A model generated the notes under the pieces. It was not told the DNA's origin, did not search any database, and worked only from the letters and a program-made list of their open reading frames with translations. Shown one piece after another: positions 1 to 5,831 of a stretch of DNA of 11,642 nucleotides (its first letter is position 1; each line of letters opens with the position of its first letter). The DNA lies in NCBI GenBank assembly GCA_002479655.1, contig DLOQ01000094.1, positions 13,133-24,774 of the forward strand. The letters run 5' to 3'. Source of the stretch: Lachnospiraceae bacterium UBA7480 (lineage in GTDB: Bacteria; Bacillota; Clostridia; Lachnospirales; Lachnospiraceae). A program made the position numbers and the translations under genes.

Positions 1-496
1 AGCGGTAACGGTGGATGCCACCATATGCTACGGCGTACTGATCCTGTATCCCGATCCTCTGCCCCAGACAGTCAATCTCAATATGGCACGCCTCCCTTGC
101 CAGCTGTTCCGGAGAAACATACTCTCCCTTATATGCATGCAGGGCATTTAACACGCCGACTGCCAGTGCACTGGAGGATGCCAGACCGATACCTGCCCCG
201 CTGAGCGGGATATCCGCCATATAGATCACTTCGATCCCCTTACTGATACCGGTCAGCTTTAAAGCTTCCCGGATAATATTATGCTTAACCTCATCCACGG
301 AATGAACCAGCTCATTACCGTTATATACGACGCGGATCATATCGTCAAATTTTTTATTGACCGTAATATATACATGCATATTTAATGCCGTGCTGATCAC
401 GCTGCCATATCCCAGTCTGCTGTTCTCATAATAATCCTTAAAATCACTTCCTCCTCCGAAGAAGGATGCCCGCAGGGGCGTTTTTGATATGATCAT
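1..496 (-). CDS. hddA: D-glycero-alpha-D-manno-heptose 7-phosphate kinase-like GHMP kinase, partial (3' end beyond window)
   Basis: Reading leftwards from the ATG at 494-496, an open frame continues without a stop to the window edge (165 codons seen of an expected 320-350). The N-terminus carries TPLRASFFGGGSDF, the sugar-binding start typical of HddA-type GHMP kinases. Residues 97-110 (PLSGAGIGLASSSA) are the glycine/serine-rich ATP-binding loop of the GHMP superfamily. A later stretch, LGQRIGIQDQYAVAYGG, matches the HddA pattern of GQ...QDQYAAAYGG. In the known pathway HddA phosphorylates heptose 7-phosphate at C1 to the alpha-1,7-bisphosphate. It lies 54 nt downstream of the fused nucleotidyltransferase-phosphatase gene, which would supply the next two steps, so they probably share a transcript. 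The ATG at 545-547 is in frame but blocked by a stop, so 496 is the first usable ATG. The spacing to the GGA-type ribosome site is long (about 11 nt). Exact sugar specificity is inferred from family and context. Confidence 0.85.
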   Translation of the reverse strand, partial: MIISKTPLRASFFGGGSDFKDYYENSRLGYGSVISTALNMHVYITVNKKFDDMIRVVYNGNELVHSVDEVKHNIIREALKLTGISKGIEVIYMADIPLSGAGIGLASSSALAVGVLNALHAYKGEYVSPEQLAREACHIEIDCLGQRIGIQDQYAVAYGGIHRYR

Positions 497-550
497 TTGA
501 CTTTTTATCCTTTCCCGCAGCTAAACATTACTTTGCCCATCAGACATGGG

Positions 551-1762
551 TTACCGGTCTTCCTTATTCCGCAATCTTCCTTCCAGCAGATCATTGACCG
601 CATCCAGCAGGGTATAATTTTCATCCACTAAAATACCCTTTACATCCGCATTCTCTGCCGTCTGAACATCGCGTTCATCATCCCCGATAAGATAACATTC
701 CGGCAGATTGATGGAATAATCCTTCTGCGCCTGGTAAAGCATCCCCGGCTTGGGTTTTCTGCAGGAACACGTGCTGTCCCAGCCATGCGGACAATAATAG
801 ATCGCGTCAATACACGCGCCGATCGCCAGAAGATCATCCTGCATCTTTTCATTCACCCGCGCGACGTCCTCATCTGTCAACCTGCCCATGGCGATCCCTG
901 CCTGATTGGACACCAGTATGATAAAATATCCCGCGTCCTTCAGTTTTTTAACTGCTTCCTTCGCGCCCGGAAGCCAGATAAAATCTTCCGGCTTCTCTAC
1001 ATACTGCGCCTTGGGCGGACGCACATCAAGGGTTCCGTCCCTGTCTAAGAAGATATATTTCTGTCCCGACAGAAACTCCTCCGTCAGTTCTATCCTTGCA
1101 AAAGAACCGATCGAATAATACCGATGCTCCGTCACCATTGCATATAAAAGTCCCTGCTCCACAAGCTGCGGATAGACGACTGCCTCAAAATTCTCATTCT
1201 GATCGCTCATCAGAGACAAGACTTTTTTAGACACGATGGCATAACCAATATCCACGCCCTGCAGATCAGGCTGCGTGCGCTTTTTATCATATACAAGAAC
1301 CTGTCCGCCGTCACCGATCCTTAAATTACTTTTTGTATAACCATCCAGATTGGCATATGCGGTAAACTGTATCCATGCGCCGCTTTCCTCATAAGCCTTT
1401 ACCAGTCTTTCAAAATTGATCGGGCAGTAATTGTCGCAGTACATCATCAAAAATTCATCCTGAAGATCAGCCTCCGCGGCTTTCAAGCGAAACTGTGTGT
1501 CATATTCCAACGGCGTAATACAGTAATGTATCTTTACGCCATAACTGCTGCCATCTCCCAGATACTCCGTCACCTTCTCCGGCAGATATCCCAGCAGAAT
1601 GACGATATCTTCTATCCCAAAAGATACAATCTGTTTCACAAGGTATTCGATAAACGGTCTGCCCTGTATCGGATACATCGGTTTTGGATTGGTCTCCGTA
1701 AATGGTTTCAGCCGTTCTCCCAGTCCTCCCGCAAATATTACCGCTTGTTTGATTTTTCCCAT
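551..1762 (-). CDS. Fusion of sugar-phosphate nucleotidyltransferase (HddC-like) and HAD heptose bisphosphate phosphatase (GmhB-like)
   Basis: This 403-residue protein has two enzyme domains. Residues 1-230 are a nucleotidyltransferase: AGGLGERLKPFTETNPKPM (11-29) is the GGxGxRL...KP nucleotide-binding loop, and D110 in the YCDN stretch is the likely metal ligand. Residues 235-385 are a HAD-IIIA phosphatase: FLDRDGTL with nucleophile D240 and general acid D242, SNQAG (285-289), the GmhB zinc pattern C324-x-H326...C332-x-C334, the following RKPKPGM, and GDDERD (360-365). In known pathways GmhB removes the C7 phosphate of heptose 1,7-bisphosphate and HddC then adds GMP to give GDP-heptose; a fusion would couple both steps. 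The ATG at 1762 has a GGAGA site about 7 nt upstream. mtaB ends 36 nt upstream and the HddA-like kinase follows after 54 nt. GTP as substrate is inferred from the HddA neighbour. The missing partners (GmhA isomerase, heptosyltransferase) would lie outside the window. Confidence 0.87.
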   Translation of the reverse strand: MGKIKQAVIFAGGLGERLKPFTETNPKPMYPIQGRPFIEYLVKQIVSFGIEDIVILLGYLPEKVTEYLGDGSSYGVKIHYCITPLEYDTQFRLKAAEADLQDEFLMMYCDNYCPINFERLVKAYEESGAWIQFTAYANLDGYTKSNLRIGDGGQVLVYDKKRTQPDLQGVDIGYAIVSKKVLSLMSDQNENFEAVVYPQLVEQGLLYAMVTEHRYYSIGSFARIELTEEFLSGQKYIFLDRDGTLDVRPPKAQYVEKPEDFIWLPGAKEAVKKLKDAGYFIILVSNQAGIAMGRLTDEDVARVNEKMQDDLLAIGACIDAIYYCPHGWDSTCSCRKPKPGMLYQAQKDYSINLPECYLIGDDERDVQTAENADVKGILVDENYTLLDAVNDLLEGRLRNKEDR

Positions 1763-1798
1763 AATCAGTCTCCATCATACACTATTTTGGCAAGAGTT

Positions 1799-3211
1799 TC
1801 AATTCCTGCCAATGATTCCATACAGATAATTATCCATCAAATGTTCCTTTATTTCAACAACTTCTATCTGACCATGCAGCTCCGCATCCGTCTCCACCGC
1901 TGCTTTGACGTACTGCGGCGTGTGTCCGACCCAGTATGTCCTGCCGCCGATCAGCTTTTTTTCCTCAAACAGCACTTCCACCTTCTGTCCGATATAATAG
2001 CTTCGAAACTCCTCCGACTGCCTTTGCGTCAATGCGAGCAGCGCTTCGCTCCTTGACGCTTTCTGCGCTTCCGTCAACTGCCCCGGCATCGCCGCTGCCG
2101 GCGTATGCTGTCTTCTGGAATATTTAAAGACATGCATCTCAAAAAATGCCATCTTTTCCAGAAACGCCCTGCCTGTCTCAAATTCTTCCTCCGTCTCCCC
2201 CGGAAATCCCACGATCACATCTGTCGTAATGGCAGGATGTTCAAAATATTTCCTAAGATATCCCGCCCCCGCTGCATATTCCTCCGTCGTATAATGCCTG
2301 TTCATCCGCTTTAATACAGCGTCACAGCCGCTTTGCAGGGATAAATGAAAGTGCGGGCAAAGCTTTGGAATCTCCGACAGCGCCTTTGCAAAATCTTCCG
2401 TCACGATCCTTGGCTCCAGAGAACCCAGACGGATCCTCTTGACATCCGGAATCGCTGAAATCTTTTGAAGCAACGACAAAAGATGCTGCGGATAAAATCT
2501 CCCTGCCCTGCTGCGCCCATCAGCTTCCTCCCATTCCGAGCCATAGGAGCTTAAATGGATGCCCGTAATGACGAACTCCCGATACCCCCTTGCCGCAAGC
2601 TTTCCGATCTCTGAAATCACTTCCTCCGGCCGCCTGCTTCTGACGCGCCCTCTTGCATATGGGATAATGCAATAACTGCAGAATTGGTTGCAGCCGTCCT
2701 GAATCTTGATAAACGCCCGGCATCTCTCCACAGAATCAGCGAGCTGCATATCTTCATACTCCGCAGCCTTTGCAATATCGGCAACCGTACTGCCCCCAAG
2801 CGTTTTGATCCCGATCTCCTGATCGTTATCCCGCCCTGCTGTATCTTCATTTTTTGCCTGCGCCCTTAACGCCAGATATTTTGTCAATATAGGAACGATT
2901 TCGCTTTTTTTATCATTTCCGATACACAGATCGATCCTGTCATCCTCCAATGCCGTTTCCAGACCTGTCTGCACATAACAGCCGACTGCAACCACGACCG
3001 CCTCCGGATTACATTCCTTTGCGCGGTGAAGCATCTGCCTGCTTTTCCGGTCTGCGATATTGGTCACGGTACAGGTATTGATGATATAAACATCTGCCTT
3101 TTCCTCAAACGGCACGATCTCATAACCGTTTTCTACCAGCAGTTGACGTATTACATCCATTTCATAAGCATTGACCTTACAGCCCAGATTATGCAGCGCT
3201 GCTTTTTTCAT
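1799..3211 (-). CDS. mtaB: tRNA (N6-L-threonylcarbamoyladenosine(37)-C2)-methylthiotransferase
   Basis: MtaB is a radical-SAM enzyme that adds a methylthio group to t6A37 of ANN-decoding tRNAs. The 470 residues show the full family layout. The N-terminal UPF0004 domain has its three cluster-binding cysteines at C11 (LGCKVNAYE), C47 (NTCTVTN) and C78 (VGCY). The radical-SAM core has C174xxxC178xxC181 within DGCNQFCSYCIIPYARGR. A C-terminal TRAM-like RNA-binding segment covers about 403-465. LGCKVNxYE and CSYCIIPYARG distinguish MtaB (YqeV) from MiaB and RimO. The ATG at 3211 has GAGGTG about 6 nt upstream. The gene is divergent from the HPr-like gene across 84 bp, and the heptose fusion gene follows 36 nt downstream. 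No convincing minus-strand promoter was found in the 84-bp gap. Confidence 0.95.
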   Translation of the reverse strand: MKKAALHNLGCKVNAYEMDVIRQLLVENGYEIVPFEEKADVYIINTCTVTNIADRKSRQMLHRAKECNPEAVVVAVGCYVQTGLETALEDDRIDLCIGNDKKSEIVPILTKYLALRAQAKNEDTAGRDNDQEIGIKTLGGSTVADIAKAAEYEDMQLADSVERCRAFIKIQDGCNQFCSYCIIPYARGRVRSRRPEEVISEIGKLAARGYREFVITGIHLSSYGSEWEEADGRSRAGRFYPQHLLSLLQKISAIPDVKRIRLGSLEPRIVTEDFAKALSEIPKLCPHFHLSLQSGCDAVLKRMNRHYTTEEYAAGAGYLRKYFEHPAITTDVIVGFPGETEEEFETGRAFLEKMAFFEMHVFKYSRRQHTPAAAMPGQLTEAQKASRSEALLALTQRQSEEFRSYYIGQKVEVLFEEKKLIGGRTYWVGHTPQYVKAAVETDAELHGQIEVVEIKEHLMDNYLYGIIGRN

Positions 3212-3236
3212 CTTTCACCTCAAAAAATATTTCTGA

Positions 3237-3265
3237 TTGACTTCTTTCCTTCCTTGTCTTAATAT
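3237..3265 (+). promoter_or_regulatory. Putative promoter of the HPr-like gene
   Basis: TTGACT at 3237-3242 is followed after 17 nt by TAATAT at 3260-3265. The -35 matches five of six consensus positions and the -10 matches four. It lies 30 nt upstream of a perfect AGGAGG (3282-3287), which is 8 nt from the ATG at 3296. A TATAAA shifted by 3 nt is an alternative -10 but would give a 20-nt spacer. Confidence 0.5.
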
Positions 3266-3295
3266 AAAAGGGAAGAATGAAAGGAGGTTATCCCA

Positions 3296-3532
3296 ATGAA
3301 AACAGTTGAGATTTCATTAAACTCTATCGATAAGGTAAAATCATTTGTCAATGTCATCACCAGATTTGACTATGATTTCGACTTAATTTCCGGCAGATAT
3401 GTGATTGACGCAAAATCCATCATGGGAATATTCAGTCTGGATCTTTCAAAACCCATACAGTTAAACATCCATATGGAGAACGAAGACGCAGAGATGATGG
3501 CAGCTTTAGAACCATATCTGATCACTGAATAA
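3296..3532 (+). CDS. HPr-like protein lacking the phosphorylatable histidine
   Basis: This 78-residue protein has the HPr fold signature in its middle, DAKSIMGIFSLDLSKPI (38-54), which corresponds to the VNLKSIMG region around Ser46 of Bacillus HPr. Ungapped alignment on that block places canonical His15 at about residue 10 or 11, inside LNSIDKVK, where there is no histidine or HARP motif. It therefore cannot be an ordinary PTS phosphocarrier. The Ser46 counterpart, S41, is retained. Crh of Bacillus likewise lacks His15 and keeps Ser46, where HPr kinase acts and signals to CcpA, so a regulatory role is possible but unproven. Length is slightly under the usual 85-90 residues. It has an excellent ribosome site (AGGAGG, 8 nt), its own likely promoter, and a terminator directly after it. 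It is divergent from mtaB and convergent with thiI. Confidence 0.85.
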   Translation: MKTVEISLNSIDKVKSFVNVITRFDYDFDLISGRYVIDAKSIMGIFSLDLSKPIQLNIHMENEDAEMMAALEPYLITE

Positions 3533-3558
3533 TGGTATATAAACCCATTCCTATTTAT

Positions 3559-3584
3559 AAAGCAGGATTTCATTCCTGCTTTTT
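3559..3584 (+). terminator. Rho-independent terminator of the HPr-like gene, overlapping the thiI 3' end
   Basis: AAAGCAGGA (3559-3567) and TCCTGCTTT (3574-3582) form a perfect 9-bp stem with a 6-nt loop, followed on the plus strand by a T-rich run. The thiI stop codon (3570-3572) lies in the loop. Read on the minus strand the same hairpin is followed only by a weak TTTATAAAT tract, so it may act in both directions but is stronger for the HPr-like transcript. Confidence 0.75.
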
Positions 3585-4778
3585 ATTTGTCTCCACGATC
3601 TCTCTTGTTTCCAACGCCTTCTTTACCAACTGATCGATCTCGTCCTTCAGATGACCCTCATGCTTCTTAATAATATTCAGATTCGGTTTTGTCACGGGAT
3701 GCTTTGCGACCCATATCGTACAACAGTCTTCATATGGCAGGATTGACGTCTCATACGTACCGATCCGCTCTGCTACCTCCACGATCTCCTGCTTGTCAAA
3801 TCCGATCAGTGGGCGGAATACCGGAAGCGTACATACTTCATTCGTCACCAGAAGGCTCTGCATCGTCTGTGATGCCACTTGTCCGATCGACTCTCCCGTC
3901 ACTAAGGAGAGGCATCCGTTCTCCTTTGCAATCGTCTCTGCGATCCGCATCATATACCGCCGCATAATGATCGTCAGCTCATCATGCGGACATTTATCAT
4001 AGATCATCATCTGGATATCCGTAAAATTAACTATATGCAGCTTCACGTCCCCCGCATATCGGGACACAAGCTCCGCCAGATCAACCACCTTCTGTTTTGC
4101 CCGTTCACTTGTATATGGCGGCGCATGAAAATAAACGGCTTCTATGGTCACACCGCGTTTTGCGATCATATAAGCTGCCACCGGTGAGTCGATACCCCCG
4201 GACAAAAGCGCCATCGCTTTTCCGCCTGTACCTACAGGCATCCCGCACGCGCCCTTGACAGACTCGGAATAAAGATATATCTTTTCCCTGATCTCAATAT
4301 TGATCATCAGCTCCGGCGCATGGACATCCACCTTCATCGCGGGATAAGCCTCCAATACCGCCTCACCCACAGACGCATTGATCCCCATGGAATCCAGCGG
4401 AAAGTTCTTTCTTGCCCTTCTTGCATTTACCTTAAAAGTAAACCTTCCATCGCCGGATACCCTGTCCGGATAAACCGCGCCAAGATAATCCACCACTTTC
4501 GCACGAAGCGCTTCCACGCCTTCATCTTCCAAAACAACGACCGGACAGATCGCAGTGATACCAAATACCTTGGTCAGAATATCCATAGTCTCTTCGTAAT
4601 CATATGCCGATTCCGCCTCTACATGGATCCTGCCCCTTGTCTTATATACCTTAAATACCCCTTCTGCCCTATGCAATGCGCAGGTGATCTGATGTACCAG
4701 CGCATCCTCAAAAAGATACCTGTTTTTCCCCTTGATCGCTATTTCCGCATATTTAATTAAAAATGCCTGATATCTCAT
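3570..4778 (-). CDS. thiI: tRNA uracil 4-sulfurtransferase ThiI
   Basis: ThiI adenylates U8 of tRNA and replaces its oxygen with sulfur to make 4-thiouridine; in some bacteria it also serves thiazole synthesis. Starting from the ATG at 4778 the protein has 402 residues and opens with YQAFLIKYAEIAIKGKNR, the usual ThiI N-terminus. A THUMP domain follows at about 60-165. The PP-loop SGGIDSP sits at 193-199 and VTGESIGQVASQT at 293-305. The length matches rhodanese-free Gram-positive ThiI (about 400 residues), so sulfur should come directly from a cysteine desulfurase, and one is encoded upstream. The frame stays open back to a TTG at 4835, but those 19 residues do not resemble the family. The ATG at 4778 has only a distant AAAGG (about 13 nt), so the start is weakly supported by ribosome-site criteria and mainly by homology. 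The stop codon lies in the loop of the convergent terminator. Confidence 0.93.
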   Translation of the reverse strand: MRYQAFLIKYAEIAIKGKNRYLFEDALVHQITCALHRAEGVFKVYKTRGRIHVEAESAYDYEETMDILTKVFGITAICPVVVLEDEGVEALRAKVVDYLGAVYPDRVSGDGRFTFKVNARRARKNFPLDSMGINASVGEAVLEAYPAMKVDVHAPELMINIEIREKIYLYSESVKGACGMPVGTGGKAMALLSGGIDSPVAAYMIAKRGVTIEAVYFHAPPYTSERAKQKVVDLAELVSRYAGDVKLHIVNFTDIQMMIYDKCPHDELTIIMRRYMMRIAETIAKENGCLSLVTGESIGQVASQTMQSLLVTNEVCTLPVFRPLIGFDKQEIVEVAERIGTYETSILPYEDCCTIWVAKHPVTKPNLNIIKKHEGHLKDEIDQLVKKALETREIVETNKKQE

Positions 4779-4898
4779 ACTAATAACTATGCCTTTCCAC
4801 AGCCTGCGATTTGGACCGCAGGCACAAATTCGCAAAACGAATTTATTCGTTTTTGAAAAACTCTTTGATTTTTCAATCTAATCTCCCAGAAGTTCTTT
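4779..4898. repeat. 120-bp spacer between the response regulator and thiI with three inverted repeats
   Basis: Three hairpin-capable repeats follow one another. GCCTGCG (4802-4808) pairs with CGCAGGC (4817-4823). AAAACGAAT (4834-4842) pairs with ATTCGTTTT (4845-4853). TTGAAAAA (4853-4860) pairs with TTTTTCAA (4869-4876). On the minus strand the last two could end the response-regulator transcript, but they are AT-rich and lack a clear closing U-run. The first lies in the likely thiI 5' untranslated region. I found no good thiI promoter here. Confidence 0.55.
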
Positions 4899-5606
4899 TC
4901 ACACTGATGAAACGCGGTAAAGTCTGTTTTTCGTCTCTGTATACTGCTGCTGGCTGATTGGCAGGATATCCCCGTTCTTGATCGTCGCCTGATAACGCTC
5001 TATCGTCTCGATCTCCGCCAGATTGACAATATACGATCTGTGGAACCTGAAAAAACGGTCTTCAGGAAGCAGCCTCTCAAAATCAGAGATCTTTCCATGG
5101 GAAACCAGACGCCGGTATTTCAAGACCAGCTCCACATCCCGTCCATTGCTTTCAATATACAGGATATCCCTGAAATTGATATTATAAACTTTCCCATCGG
5201 AAGTAACCGACAGTCCGCCCTTATGCGCGCGTTTCCGGTATGATTGAAGTAGCGCCTCGCGCAGCTTTTCTATATCAACCGGTTTCTGTAGATAACGAAG
5301 CGCCTGCACACGGTATCCTTCCAGCGCATATTCCGCCGTCGTAGAGATAAAGATGATATCCAGCCTGTCCCCCAGTTTACGAAGTTTTTCCGCAGCCTCG
5401 ATCCCATTCATCCCGGTTGCCAGGATATCCGATAAAAGCACGTCATACGGAGACTTCGGTTTGGTCACCGCTTCAATCATCGTTTCCATATCTTCAAACG
5501 TATGTATCTCATGCGCGATCCCTTCTTCATTCAGGATCTTTTCCGCCAGCATCGTATTCAGCTTTAATGATGTTGCCTCATCATCACAGATCGCTACCCT
5601 AAACAT
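4899..5606 (-). CDS. LytTR-family response regulator (receiver + LytTR DNA-binding domain)
   Basis: The 235-residue protein has a receiver domain at 1-125: acidic pair D8/D9 in AICDDE, phosphoacceptor D60 in LLSDI, a Thr/Ser switch region near 88-90 (STT), and K108 in LQKP. A LytTR DNA-binding domain follows at about 132-235, recognisable by YIESNGRDVEL and RFHRSYIVNL. LytTR regulators bind direct repeats upstream of target genes and act as transcription factors. The ATG at 5606 has a strong GAGGGGG site 5 nt upstream. It lies 211 nt downstream of the hybrid kinase gene on the same strand, which makes the kinase the obvious partner. It appears to have its own promoter overlapping the kinase 3' end, followed by a long structured leader. 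LytTR regulators more often pair with LytS/AgrC-type kinases, so the pairing is inferred from position only. Confidence 0.93.
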   Translation of the reverse strand: MFRVAICDDEATSLKLNTMLAEKILNEEGIAHEIHTFEDMETMIEAVTKPKSPYDVLLSDILATGMNGIEAAEKLRKLGDRLDIIFISTTAEYALEGYRVQALRYLQKPVDIEKLREALLQSYRKRAHKGGLSVTSDGKVYNINFRDILYIESNGRDVELVLKYRRLVSHGKISDFERLLPEDRFFRFHRSYIVNLAEIETIERYQATIKNGDILPISQQQYTETKNRLYRVSSV

Positions 5607-5796
5607 ATTGACCCCCTCGATAGTATGGGCTTCGCCCTATTTACTGCATCATTAACGCAGTGTGCTATTCGAAAACCCTTCGGGTTTCCTCATTCGCGGG
5701 CTTCGCCCTATGCTCACTCCTAAAATCATATGCCGTATGTAAGCAAGCTTCCTGCGGCATATGATTTCACTCGCTCACGCACTGCTCATTGCTATC
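5607..5796 (-). other. Structured ~190-nt leader/intergenic element upstream of the LytTR regulator
   Basis: There is no gene here but there is dense secondary structure. AAATCATATGCCG (5723-5735) and CGGCATATGATTT (5755-5767) are perfect 13-bp arms around a 19-nt loop. AAACCC (5673-5678) and GGGTTT (5682-5687) form a 6-bp stem with a 3-nt loop. GGGCTTCGCCCTAT occurs twice as an exact 14-nt direct repeat (5627-5640, 5698-5711), each able to form a GGGC/GCCC mini-hairpin with a GAA loop on the transcript. GCAGTG (5657-5662) and CACTGC (5780-5785) could close most of the region. If the upstream promoter is real, all of this lies in the 5' untranslated region of the regulator mRNA. It could be a cis-acting RNA or a small dispersed intergenic repeat. 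Confidence 0.6.
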
Positions 5797-5802
5797 GCAT
5801 AC

Positions 5803-5831
5803 ATTATATCACAATAGTTAAATATTGCCAA
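5803..5831 (-). promoter_or_regulatory. Strong candidate promoter for the LytTR regulator, extended -10
   Basis: On the minus strand TTGGCA (5831-5826) is followed after exactly 17 nt by TATAAT (5808-5803), preceded by TGA, giving a TGnTATAAT extended -10. The -35 matches five of six positions and the -10 all six. The -35 lies in the last codons of the kinase gene (stop at 5818-5820). Transcription would begin near 5796, leaving about 190 nt of leader before the ATG at 5606. Confidence 0.7.

Noticed and set aside
1774..1802. Minus-strand TTGAAA - 17 nt - TATGAT, a good promoter match just before the heptose fusion gene
   Set aside because: The -10 lies so close to the ATG at 1762 that the transcript would start about 5 nt before it and lose the ribosome site. 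It is more likely a chance match, unless the mRNA is leaderless.
1526..2056. 176-codon open frame on the plus strand
   Set aside because: It lies antisense to the well-supported heptose fusion gene and mtaB, has no recognisable protein features, and is explained as a shadow frame.
4779..4835. TTG start at 4835 extending ThiI by 19 residues
   Set aside because: The added residues do not resemble ThiI N-termini and overlap a GC-rich hairpin. The family start pattern begins at the ATG at 4778.
5607..5796. CRISPR array or insertion-sequence ends in the repeat-rich leader
   Set aside because: There are only two copies of one 14-nt unit, no regular spacers, no transposase and no target-site duplication that I could see.
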